From: Candidatus Bathyanammoxibius amoris
GTDB taxonomy: Bacteria; Planctomycetota; Brocadiia; Brocadiales; Bathyanammoxibiaceae
Assembly (NCBI GenBank): GCA_024451685.1
Contig: JAMXCW010000017.1
Location: 1 to 43,516, forward strand
Direction: 5' to 3'
Length of the DNA: 43,516 nucleotides
Positions 16,942 through 24,929 of this stretch are shown in pieces; the stretch's first letter is position 1; every line of letters begins with the position of its first letter. The notes beneath the pieces are model-generated. The model was given only the letters and a program-made list of their open reading frames with translations, was not told the DNA's origin and ran no database searches. A program made the position numbers and the translations under genes.

Positions 16942-18069
16942 TTAAAATTTGGGAGCGGATGCCGGATCCTCTACGATAAATTTCCCCCGCTTATGTTCAT
17001 ACTTCGGGTCGTTCAGCTCGGCAACGCGCGCGATATATTCCTCAGTGGTCACGCTTGTCTTCCAGTGGCCTTTATACTTGGCGTACGAGGTCATGCCGAC
17101 AAAGAAACCGATTATGACGAAGGCATATACCCAGTAGCGCACGTCCCACTTCCTGCCGGCCACTTTCATCTCAAGCGCACCCGGCACGGGGCAGACCTTG
17201 ATGCAGTCATAGCAGTGCCAGCACTCCGGCGACGTCACCACGTCGGTACGCATCACGTCCAGGAGCACCGGGCATGCCGTGCTGCAGGCGCCGCAGTCTA
17301 TACACGTATCGTTCCTGACCACCCTGACGCTCAGCGGGTTATTGTACCACAACAGGGCCAGAAAGGCGCCGTAAGGACACAGGTAACGGCACCAAAAATT
17401 CCTGGTCAGAAATGACAGCCCCACCAGCACGCCCAGCGCAATTAAGGTAGGTCTGTCTATCTCCATAAAGAACTTCATCATCTGTACGTCCGCCACCCGG
17501 ATGTAGGGCACGTGCTGGTAGAACGTGTCCGCCAGGAAGCTGGAGTCCAGTTTTATGATTATCTGATAGATGAAGAAAAAGAGTATCAGATACTTAAAGC
17601 TCCTTAGGGACCAATCCAGTACGGTGGGCAGTCTAAAGTTCCTGCCGAGTACTTTGTCGCCAGCCCTCCACAGCCACTCAGAGACGGTCCCGACAGGGCA
17701 CATCCAGCTGCAGAACCCCCTCCCGAATAAGAAGGCCGAAAGGAGTATGGTGGAGAGTATGACAAAACCCGCCGGGTGGATGGGGTCGACGTGACCCGTC
17801 ACCATGAAGTATTTTATGCCCATAAGTGCCCCTATGGGCAGGAAGGCCTCCACACCGGGCGGCCGTTCCACAAATTCGGCGGTACCGCCCGACTCGCAGT
17901 ACTCGACGAACAGATAAAACTTATAGCTGATCATAAGTACCAGGAGGAAAAAGGCAATCTGTATAATCCACCTGGCCCTCTGGGAGTTTACTTCCCAGTG
18001 CCAAATATCCAATAATTTTTTTACCAAATGCCGCTCTCTCAACGATTTCAGAAAAGGTTTTCCGGGCAA
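16942..18069 (-). CDS. NapH/NosR-like membrane protein with 4Fe-4S clusters
   Basis: A polytopic membrane protein of 375 residues. Five to six helices are visible (IIQIAFFLLVLMISYKFYLF, FVILSTILLSAFLFG, YLILFFFIYQIIIKL, TLIALGVLVGLSF, VYAFVIIGFFVGMTSY). Two conserved CxxxCP motifs, CSWMCPVG and CRYLCPYG, are typical of the NapH/NosR family. Two ferredoxin-type 4Fe-4S motifs follow (CIDCGACSTACP and CWHCYDCIKVCP). Such proteins pass electrons from the quinol pool to periplasmic reductases. The partner oxidoreductase is not in the window. It heads a three-gene operon. The upstream promoter lies so close that the ATG at 18069 would be at the transcription start; a TTG at residue 15 with GAGAGAG upstream is an alternative. 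Confidence 0.9.
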   Translation of the reverse strand: MPGKPFLKSLRERHLVKKLLDIWHWEVNSQRARWIIQIAFFLLVLMISYKFYLFVEYCESGGTAEFVERPPGVEAFLPIGALMGIKYFMVTGHVDPIHPAGFVILSTILLSAFLFGRGFCSWMCPVGTVSEWLWRAGDKVLGRNFRLPTVLDWSLRSFKYLILFFFIYQIIIKLDSSFLADTFYQHVPYIRVADVQMMKFFMEIDRPTLIALGVLVGLSFLTRNFWCRYLCPYGAFLALLWYNNPLSVRVVRNDTCIDCGACSTACPVLLDVMRTDVVTSPECWHCYDCIKVCPVPGALEMKVAGRKWDVRYWVYAFVIIGFFVGMTSYAKYKGHWKTSVTTEEYIARVAELNDPKYEHKRGKFIVEDPASAPKF

Positions 18070-18075
18070 AACTTA

Positions 18076-18105
18076 AGTATAAGGTAAACTTCCAATGTGC
18101 GTCAA
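18076..18105 (-). promoter_or_regulatory. Promoter of the NapH-like operon
   Basis: On the minus strand, TTGACG (18105-18100) is followed after 18 bases by TATACT (18081-18076). The predicted transcription start is near 18069, the same place as the start codon. Confidence 0.45.
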
Positions 18106-18150
18106 GTATATAGCCAGACGTAGAATAGAGGCTCGCAGGTCATTTTTAAT

Positions 18151-18179
18151 TTGACCGATGTTCCGGGACGGGCTATAAT
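18151..18179 (+). promoter_or_regulatory. Sigma70-type promoter for ispG
   Basis: TTGACC (18151-18156), 17 bases, then a perfect TATAAT (18174-18179). Transcription would start near 18186, about 35 bases before the ispG ATG. It is divergent from the NapH-like operon promoter, with about 45 bases between the two -35 boxes. Confidence 0.7.
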
Positions 18180-18220
18180 GCCCACTTAATCCACTTATTC
18201 ATAACTATTTGTAAACACAA

Positions 18221-19300
18221 ATGATAGAACGAAGAAGGTCACGGGCCGTACGCGTGGGCGGCGTGCAGATAGGGGGTGATGCCCCCGTGTCGCTGCAGTC
18301 AATGACCAAGACCCACACAACGGACATAAAGGCCACCGTAGAGCAGATAAAGGAACTGGAAGAACTTGGTTGCGAGATAATACGGGCGGCCGCGCCTACC
18401 AGGGAGGCCGCAAGATGTCTGGGGGAGATTAAGAGGCAGGTACGTATCCCGCTGGTGGCCGATATACACTTCAGCCACAGGATGGCCCTTGACGCCATAG
18501 AACAGGGCGTTGATAAGATACGCATCAACCCCGGCAACATGAAGGACCGGAAAAAGGTGGAAGAGGTGGTGCGCGCCGCCAAGAACAAAGGCGTTGCCAT
18601 CAGGATAGGGGTAAACTCCGGCTCAATACGGGCCCGTGGCGAAGAGGACGCCCCCATGGCCGACCTTATGGTCAATGCCGTCCTTAGATACTGCGAGCAC
18701 TTTGAATCCCTCAGTTTCAGGGACATCGTCCTCTCACTAAAGGCCTCGGACGTGCAGACCACCATGGACGCCTACCGGCGTGTGGCAAAAGAGTGCGATT
18801 ACCCCCTCCACCTGGGGATTACGGCGGCAGGCCCCGCCTCGTCTTCAATCATGAAGTCCGCGATAGGAATCGGGGGGCTTCTCTCGGAGGGCATCGGCGA
18901 CACCCTTCGCGTCAGTATCACCGGTCATCCCACGGAGGAGATAAAGGCCGGCAAGTCCATCCTTGAGGCCCTGGGCCTGCGGGAGACCGAGGGCTGGGAG
19001 CTTATCTCATGCCCTATGTGCGGCCGTTGCGAGATCGACCTGGAGACGATCGTGGAAGAGGTGATGTCAAAACTCCCGCCGGGGAAGCGCGGCCTGCAGA
19101 TAGCCATAATGGGCTGCGCCGTAAACGGCCCGGGCGAGGCGCAGGAGTGCGACATCGGCATCGCCGGCGGTCACGGCTTCGGGCTCCTGTTTAAAAGGGG
19201 TGAAATGATACGTAAGATCCCGGAATCGGAGATGGTCACCCAATTGCTGAAAGAACTTGATGAGATGTCCGCCCCCACAAACGGCGGGTCGGGCAAGTGA
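18221..19300 (+). CDS. ispG: 4-hydroxy-3-methylbut-2-enyl diphosphate synthase (GcpE)
   Basis: The enzyme reduces methylerythritol cyclodiphosphate to HMBPP, the penultimate step of the MEP isoprenoid pathway, using a 4Fe-4S cluster. It has 359 residues, like E. coli IspG (372). The cluster ligands are visible: Cys264 and Cys267 in CPMCGRC, Cys299 in CAVNGPGE, and Glu306. They sit at a constant offset of six from the E. coli ligands. N-terminal motifs include SMTKTHTTDIKAT, VADIHFSHRMALDAI and RINPGNM. It is followed by dxr after a 96-base gap filled with two hairpin repeats. A strong promoter lies upstream. Confidence 0.97.
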   Translation: MIERRRSRAVRVGGVQIGGDAPVSLQSMTKTHTTDIKATVEQIKELEELGCEIIRAAAPTREAARCLGEIKRQVRIPLVADIHFSHRMALDAIEQGVDKIRINPGNMKDRKKVEEVVRAAKNKGVAIRIGVNSGSIRARGEEDAPMADLMVNAVLRYCEHFESLSFRDIVLSLKASDVQTTMDAYRRVAKECDYPLHLGITAAGPASSSIMKSAIGIGGLLSEGIGDTLRVSITGHPTEEIKAGKSILEALGLRETEGWELISCPMCGRCEIDLETIVEEVMSKLPPGKRGLQIAIMGCAVNGPGEAQECDIGIAGGHGFGLLFKRGEMIRKIPESEMVTQLLKELDEMSAPTNGGSGK

Positions 19301-19314
19301 TGAGATGATAACTG

Positions 19315-19376
19315 GTAGGGGCATGGCATGCCGCGCCCCTACTCTACTACGTGGGTGCGGCGTGTCGCACCCCTTA
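19315..19376. repeat. Two tandem hairpin repeats between ispG and dxr
   Basis: GTAGGGGC (19315-19322) pairs with GCCCCTAC (19335-19342) around an inner GGCATGCC palindrome. Nine bases after it, GGGTGCG (19353-19359) pairs with CGCACCC (19366-19372). Neither is followed by a T-run. The first shares its arm with the repeat at 8515. Confidence 0.65.
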
Positions 19377-19396
19377 CAAAACTACAGCCTGTCTAA

Positions 19397-20551
19397 ATGA
19401 AAAACATAGCAATACTCGGCTCCACCGGCTCTATCGGTAAAAATGCCCTCAGTGTAATACGTTCCCTGGGGGCGGGGTATTCCGCTGCGGCCCTGACTTC
19501 CAACAGCAGCTGGGAACTGCTTGCTCAACAGGCCGAAGAGTTCCACCCAAAGAGGATTGCGATTGTGGATGGAGAGGGAGGCCGGCGTCTCAGGGAAAAA
19601 CTTTCGGGTAATTCCGTTGAGATACTATCGGGCGAAGGGTCTATAGAAGAGGTCGTTGCGGACGACGGGATAGATTTTGTGCTCTCCGCCATTGTAGGCT
19701 CGGCGGCCCTGCCCGCGACGCTTAAGGCCATTGCGCACAAAAAGGACCTGGCGCTTGCGAACAAGGAGGCCCTGGTAATGGCCGGCAACATAGTCATGAC
19801 ACGGGCGAGGGAGGCGGGCATCTCGCTGATTCCCGTAGACAGCGAGCACTCGGCCATATTCCAGTCCCTCACGGCGGGAAAACGTGACGAGCTGAAGAGG
19901 GTTATCCTCACCGCCTCGGGCGGCGCCTTTCGCGACTACCCGGCTGATAAACTGGACGAGGTCACGCCCGAGCAGGCGCTTGATCATCCGACGTGGCGGA
20001 TGGGGAAGAAAATAACAATCGACTCGGCAACATTGATGAACAAGGCCCTCGAAATTGTAGAGGCCCGGTGGCTCTTTGACCTCAAGCCCGGAGAGATAGA
20101 GGTTGTGATACACCACCAGTCCATAATCCACTCCATGGTGGAGTTCCAGGATGGCTCAGTGATAGCCCAGATGGGGCTGCCGGACATGAAACTGCCTATA
20201 CAATACGCGCTGACCTACCCGGAGAGACGTCCCGCGCCCGCCGACACGGAACCTCTGGACCTGGGGGAACTGGGCACACTGACCTTCGCCAAACCCGACC
20301 TGGACAAATTCCCCGCGCTCAGGCTGGGCTTCCGGGCGGCCAGCGACGGAGGAACCCTCCCCGCCGTAATGAACGCGGCAAACGAGGTGGCCGTCCAGGC
20401 GTTTCTGGAACGAAAGATAATTTTCTCCGGTATAACAAGGATAGTGGAAGAAGTTATGCAAAGACACACAATCAAAAACGAGCCGTCCCTGGAAGACATT
20501 ATGACCGTCGACCACTGGGCGCGGGAAGAGACAAAGAATGCCATTCGCTGA
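19397..20551 (+). CDS. dxr: 1-deoxy-D-xylulose 5-phosphate reductoisomerase
   Basis: Converts DXP to MEP with NADPH, the first committed step of the MEP pathway. It has 384 residues, the expected length. The N-terminal NADPH-binding loop is ILGSTGSIGKNAL. Family motifs are ALANKEALVMAGNI, PVDSEHSAIFQSL (metal and substrate site), ILTASGGAFRDYP, MGKKITIDSATLMNKALEI and HHQSIIHSMVEFQDGS. The last 14 bases overlap rseP, a layout seen in many genomes, so translation is probably coupled. Confidence 0.97.
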   Translation: MKNIAILGSTGSIGKNALSVIRSLGAGYSAAALTSNSSWELLAQQAEEFHPKRIAIVDGEGGRRLREKLSGNSVEILSGEGSIEEVVADDGIDFVLSAIVGSAALPATLKAIAHKKDLALANKEALVMAGNIVMTRAREAGISLIPVDSEHSAIFQSLTAGKRDELKRVILTASGGAFRDYPADKLDEVTPEQALDHPTWRMGKKITIDSATLMNKALEIVEARWLFDLKPGEIEVVIHHQSIIHSMVEFQDGSVIAQMGLPDMKLPIQYALTYPERRPAPADTEPLDLGELGTLTFAKPDLDKFPALRLGFRAASDGGTLPAVMNAANEVAVQAFLERKIIFSGITRIVEEVMQRHTIKNEPSLEDIMTVDHWAREETKNAIR

Positions 20552-22352
20552 GGTTTCAAGCAATATATTACTGGTAATCGTCGGTATAGGCTCCCTGATA
20601 TTCATCCATGAACTGGGCCACTTTCTGGTGGCCAAGAAAATAGGCGTAAGGGTCCACGTATTTTCTCTTGGATTCGGGATGGCGCTTATAAGCCGGACCT
20701 GGGGAGAGACGGAGTACAGGCTTTCCCTTATCCCCCTGGGCGGCTACGTGAAGTTGGGGGGTGAACATCCGAAGGAAGGCGTTCCCCAGGAGAGCTGGGA
20801 TTTTATGTCGAAAGCACCGTGGCAGAGGGCGCTGGTTTTGATCGCCGGCGTGGTAATGAACGCCGCATTCGCCCTTTTGCTGTTTATCGTCGCGTTTCGC
20901 GTCGGCGTGCCGTTCATAACCTCAGAGGTCGGGCTGGTAGCACCGGGTTGGCCGGCCTGGGAGGCCGGGATGGACCCCGGGGACAACATCGTAGAGATCG
21001 CAGGGACCAAAAACCCGGACTTCGAAGACGTCTTCACCGCCGTCGCCCTCGGCGGCGACAGGAGCATTCCCATCAAGGTTGACCGGGCGGGCAAGATACT
21101 AAGTTTCAACGTTTACCCAAAATATGACCCGGTACACGGTCTCCGGCGGATAGGCATAGCCCCGGCCATGACCCAGAAAATAGGGAGGCTCTTCCGTTAC
21201 ACAGACGGCGCTCCGGCCATAGACGCGGGTCTCAAGACAAATGACAAGATTATTGCGATTGACGGAAAAACCATTGAAAGTGGAGAAGAGCTCACGGAAA
21301 TAGAGGCGCAGAGCCCCGGCAAGGAGCTCACGCTGACCGTCCTCAGAAACGGCCAGGAAAAGGAGTTTAAGGTCACCCCCCTTAAGACCATGCGCTGGAT
21401 GATGGGCGTGTCGTGCGCGACGACAAAAGTACAGGCCGTGAGGGCCGGCAGTCTCGCGGCACAGATGGGGCTAAGGAGGGGTGATAAGATACTCACCGTA
21501 AACGGCAAAGAAGTTACGGGCTGGTTCCCCCTCACCGAAATACTCGAGGAATCAAAAGAACGCCAAATCGACCTAACGGTTAAAAGGGCGGGAGAGGTCG
21601 AGGGGCTGCACCTGTCACTTCAGTCACCCGAGGACAACACGCGCCTCCTTACAGGGGTTACTCCCGTGCTGGGGCTGCGGGTCGACATGGTAATGGAGGG
21701 TTTCCCCGCGGCGGAAAAATTAGCCCTGATGCCGGGAGACGAAATCGTTTATTTAGCCGGTAAGACTCCACGGTCATGGGACGACCTGCTGCGTATTGTC
21801 ACCACCAGTGAAGGCAAGGAGATGACCGTCAAGTGGCTCCGGGACGGGAAGACGCTAAGCGGAAAATTCCAGCCCATCAAAGACGAGAAGAGCGCCATCG
21901 GGCGCATGGGACTGCTGCCCAAGGAAAAGACGGTCATAAAAAAATACGACCTCATCGGTGCCTGCAAGATGGGCACATATAAGGCCCAGGTAATGGTCAA
22001 AAGGATTTACCTGACCTTGACGGGCCTCTTTACGAAGAAGGTGTCTTCAGAGACCGTCGGAGGGATAATCCTAATCGCCCAAGCCTCGTATGAATCGGCA
22101 AAGGTGGGGTTTGGGAAACTATTGTACTTCATGGGTATCATCAGCATGCAGCTTGCCATACTGAACCTCCTGCCCATACCGGTGCTGGACGGTGGCCACC
22201 TCCTGTTCCTGGGTATAGAGAAGCTGAAGGGCTCTCCCGTAAGCGAGGGCACGATGGCGGTCGCACAGTATATCGGCCTGGGGCTCATACTCTGCCTGTT
22301 TGTGTTCGCCACCCGCAACGACATCCTGCGCCTGTTCATGATGAACAACTAG
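20538..22352 (+). CDS. rseP: Site-2 intramembrane zinc protease RseP with four PDZ-like units
   Basis: M50-family protease that cleaves transmembrane proteins such as anti-sigma factors. The zinc motif HELGH (His24, Glu25, His28) lies in the first helix and the third ligand in LDGGH (Asp551) near the C-terminal helices. At 604 residues it is about 150 longer than E. coli RseP. The extra length is a longer PDZ array, with four units visible: about residues 130-190 (APGWPAWEAGMDPGDNIVEI), 220-285 (GAPAIDAGLKTNDKIIAIDG), 298-360 (VRAGSLAAQMGLRRGDKILT) and 383-445 (MEGFPAAEKLALMPGDEIVY). No anti-sigma partner is visible in the window. The frame overlaps dxr by 14 bases. Confidence 0.95.
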   Translation: MPFAEVSSNILLVIVGIGSLIFIHELGHFLVAKKIGVRVHVFSLGFGMALISRTWGETEYRLSLIPLGGYVKLGGEHPKEGVPQESWDFMSKAPWQRALVLIAGVVMNAAFALLLFIVAFRVGVPFITSEVGLVAPGWPAWEAGMDPGDNIVEIAGTKNPDFEDVFTAVALGGDRSIPIKVDRAGKILSFNVYPKYDPVHGLRRIGIAPAMTQKIGRLFRYTDGAPAIDAGLKTNDKIIAIDGKTIESGEELTEIEAQSPGKELTLTVLRNGQEKEFKVTPLKTMRWMMGVSCATTKVQAVRAGSLAAQMGLRRGDKILTVNGKEVTGWFPLTEILEESKERQIDLTVKRAGEVEGLHLSLQSPEDNTRLLTGVTPVLGLRVDMVMEGFPAAEKLALMPGDEIVYLAGKTPRSWDDLLRIVTTSEGKEMTVKWLRDGKTLSGKFQPIKDEKSAIGRMGLLPKEKTVIKKYDLIGACKMGTYKAQVMVKRIYLTLTGLFTKKVSSETVGGIILIAQASYESAKVGFGKLLYFMGIISMQLAILNLLPIPVLDGGHLLFLGIEKLKGSPVSEGTMAVAQYIGLGLILCLFVFATRNDILRLFMMNN

Positions 22353-22373
22353 TAGTCTAGTTTTGCGGATGTC

Positions 22374-23036
22374 TCACTTTGCAACTGCCGCCTCGGCCTC
22401 GGCACCTAAACGAGTAAGGGTATCTTCCAGCAATTTCCGGTAACGCTCCATCTCTTCTTCGCCTGCGTCCGGCGGGACCATAATCGGTTCGCCAACGGCG
22501 ATTACCACCTTCGAGAAGGGTTTCGGTATGCGGAACCCGTCCCAGCTCGGAAGCCGCCAGCAGTTGGAAAAGCCCGATGAGACGGGAAGGATGGGCTTCC
22601 CCGTCTTCTTGGCCAGAAAGATTACACCCGGCTGGACGTCTTCTCTGGGCCCTCTGGGGCCGTCCGGCGTTATCGCCAGAAAGCTGCCCTTCCGGGCCTC
22701 TCTTACAAGTTCTACCGTCGCCCTGGCCCCGCCGCGTGTGGTAGAGCCGCGAACCACCCCCAGGCCCAGACCGTTCACCACCCGCGCGATGTATTCCCCG
22801 TCGGTGTGTTCACTTATCAGCACCTTTATGTCCTGCCCCATACCCTTATACGCCATAACTAACATAGTGGAGTGCCAGAAGGCGATAATCACCTTCCCAA
22901 GCGCCCCTTCGCGGAACAGCCTGGGGCTGGTCAGCGGCCTTTCTTCTATCCTGAGCGTCCAGCACAGAAGCATTAAAACGATGGGGCCGATAAAGCCCAC
23001 CACGGCCATGTTTATGTTTCTTACGAAATCTCTCAT
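22374..23036 (-). CDS. DUF374-type lysophospholipid/lipid A acyltransferase
   Basis: A 220-residue acyltransferase-fold protein with one N-terminal membrane segment (MAVVGFIGPIVLMLLCW). Family motifs are IIAFWHSTMLVMAYKGMG (the H of the acyltransferase site), SEHTDGEYIARV, VVRGSTTRGGARA and LAITPDGPRGPREDV. DUF374 proteins are thought to add acyl chains to lipid A or to lysophospholipids at the inner membrane. It converges on rseP with 21 bases between the stops. Confidence 0.9.
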   Translation of the reverse strand: MRDFVRNINMAVVGFIGPIVLMLLCWTLRIEERPLTSPRLFREGALGKVIIAFWHSTMLVMAYKGMGQDIKVLISEHTDGEYIARVVNGLGLGVVRGSTTRGGARATVELVREARKGSFLAITPDGPRGPREDVQPGVIFLAKKTGKPILPVSSGFSNCWRLPSWDGFRIPKPFSKVVIAVGEPIMVPPDAGEEEMERYRKLLEDTLTRLGAEAEAAVAK

Positions 23037-23420
23037 CTCGCACCCACCGCCATCATCATGGATTTAACACCCTCTTGCATACGAAATTCTTTGTAGGGAC
23101 TGCCCTCGTGGCTGTCCGCGAACCCTCAAAACGACATCTGTGCAACGCTTTTCATCGGTCTCAAACGTCCGTCGCTCAAAGTATTTACCATGTCTTTCAC
23201 AACCACACAAGCCATAATTTCGTATTCGCCTTGACTTGCACATTCAAAAGTATAAAATAACTGACACCTTCCATGCCGTGCTCGCTATAAGGTTTATACG
23301 ACAACATAAGATGTACTCAACTCTTGCCCTGTAAAACACCTGACAGGAGTGTTCCCTCTATACTAGCGGAGGTAGATGTGGAATCTGAAGCTGCATATCA
23401 TTTTGACTTAGGGAGACCCT
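23037..23420. other. Intergenic region at the left edge of the AT-rich island
   Basis: The composition changes across this region from GC-rich on the left to AT-rich on the right. A degraded GTAGGGAC-type repeat (23094-23121) lies at the left. A promoter for the 105-aa gene is listed separately. An 11-codon frame, ATG 23376 to TAG 23411, follows GGAGG (23368-23372) at only three bases and is in frame with the next gene. It may be chance or a leader peptide. No other gene is visible. Confidence 0.55.
23231..23258 (+). promoter_or_regulatory. Promoter for the AT-rich island genes
   Basis: TTGACT (23231-23236), 16 bases, TAAAAT (23253-23258). It lies about 160 bases upstream of the first gene of the island. 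Confidence 0.4.
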
Positions 23421-23738
23421 ATGTCGAAGAAGACAAAAATGTATGACAAAATACAAAAATCATTACTTGATTATGTTAAAACACTTAAGTTGCCTGTAGA
23501 AATGGAAAACTTTCATGCAATGGACTATATCAAACAAGATTTAAAAGAGACTATTCCCTTCAAAATGTTTATGGTAGTTCTGTATGATACTATACTAAGC
23601 GAACAAGTGACTGATGATACTCCGTTGATTAACAATGATTTGAGTATTGAAAATAGAGGATATGACAGAGTTATCGGTGTCAACGAAAACGTATTGAAAA
23701 AATACAACCTGACTTTTGACGGTGCGAGACTTAAATAG
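23421..23738 (+). CDS. Hypothetical protein (105 aa) upstream of Mre11/SbcD
   Basis: A small soluble protein with no recognisable domain. The N-terminal half is basic and helical (MSKKTKMYDKIQKSLLDYVK), followed by a hydrophobic strand or helix (FKMFMVVLYDTILSEQV). A mixed C-terminus ends in LTFDGARLK. The codon use is AT-rich like the two genes that follow. GGGAG (23411-23415) lies five bases before the ATG. A 63-base gap separates it from the nuclease gene, so it may be a partner protein of the Mre11-Rad50 pair, which is inference from position only. Confidence 0.6.
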   Translation: MSKKTKMYDKIQKSLLDYVKTLKLPVEMENFHAMDYIKQDLKETIPFKMFMVVLYDTILSEQVTDDTPLINNDLSIENRGYDRVIGVNENVLKKYNLTFDGARLK

Positions 23739-23801
23739 TGTGTAATATTTTGTATACTAGCACTTGTCTTATACGTGTAACATAACTCACGATTACGGCA
23801 T

Positions 23802-24929
23802 ATGAAACTAATTCACTTTTCTGATACACATTTAGGTTTTGCCGATTACACAAAAATAGACCCTGAAATGGGAATTAATCAAAGAGAGGCCGATGTCTAT
23901 CGGGCTTTCTCTCAAGTTACTGAGTATATTGAAAAAAACCCTCCAGATATTATAATACATTCTGGCGACCTTTTTGAAACTCCCAGACCCTCTAATAGAG
24001 CCATCAACTTTGCTTTACGGGAGCTCTTTAAGTTATCTCAGATTGGAATCCCTCTAATCCTAATATCTGGTAACCACTCCGCACCGCGTGTGAAGAGTTC
24101 CAGCTCTATCTTCGAAGCGTTTAGAATCTTCGACAACGTTTACCCGGTATATAGCTCAAAATACGAGGAAATAGTTGTAAAAGATATTGCCTTTCATTGC
24201 ATTCCTCACGTACCTACTGAAGAAGAACTTCATGCCGCTTTTGCGAGCATCAGGCCAAGCTTAAAAGCTAAATACAACGTAATAGTTTCTCACACTGGCG
24301 TAACCGCGGATGTTCAATATAAAATGGGAGAATTCAATGAGTTGATGACCCCCTTTGCAACTCTTGCAGAAAAGAAGAACTTTGACTACATTGCCCTGGG
24401 GCATTATCACAAGTATCACACGCTTACAAAAAATGCTTGTTATTCTGGATCTACAGAGCGTTTCAGCTTCCGCGAAGCAGACGAGAAAAAAGGATTTATC
24501 GAAGCTGATCTTAGCAATGGAAGATTTAAATTTATTCCTATAACCGTTCGAGAGATGGCAATATTTAATCCTATAGATTGCCAAGGTTTGAATGTTAAAG
24601 ACATAGAATCTGAGGTTGAGATTCAAACTAAAGGAAAAACAAAAGACAAAATCGTTCAAATCACGTTTGATAATATTCAACGACACCTATACGTTGAACT
24701 AAACTTTCAGCGGCTGAAAAAAATAACCGCAGACGCACTCTATGCCAAATGGGTAATAAACTGGGCTGCCGAAAAAGGAATGGGTGTAATTCCAACAGCT
24801 ATAGGAACACTACCTGCAGAGTTTGAGAATTTTCTACACCTTCAAAAGTTCAAAGATTTAAACAAAGAAAAGCTTTTAAGAATGGGCCTGTCTTATCTAT
24901 CCAGTGTACAAGAGCAAGAGGAAGCATAA
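23802..24929 (+). CDS. sbcD: Mre11/SbcD-family DNA double-strand-break nuclease
   Basis: Manganese-dependent nuclease subunit that acts with a Rad50/SbcC ATPase on DNA ends and hairpins. It has 375 residues. All phosphodiesterase motifs are present: FSDTHLGF (Asp8, His10), HSGDLFE (Asp56), SGNHS (Asn91, His92), VSHTGV (His164) and ALGHYHKYH (His201, His203). The gene has AT-rich codon use unlike its surroundings. Its TAA directly abuts the ATG of the next gene, so the two are translationally coupled. Archaeal-type Mre11 or bacterial SbcD cannot be separated by eye. Confidence 0.93.
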   Translation: MKLIHFSDTHLGFADYTKIDPEMGINQREADVYRAFSQVTEYIEKNPPDIIIHSGDLFETPRPSNRAINFALRELFKLSQIGIPLILISGNHSAPRVKSSSSIFEAFRIFDNVYPVYSSKYEEIVVKDIAFHCIPHVPTEEELHAAFASIRPSLKAKYNVIVSHTGVTADVQYKMGEFNELMTPFATLAEKKNFDYIALGHYHKYHTLTKNACYSGSTERFSFREADEKKGFIEADLSNGRFKFIPITVREMAIFNPIDCQGLNVKDIESEVEIQTKGKTKDKIVQITFDNIQRHLYVELNFQRLKKITADALYAKWVINWAAEKGMGVIPTAIGTLPAEFENFLHLQKFKDLNKEKLLRMGLSYLSSVQEQEEA

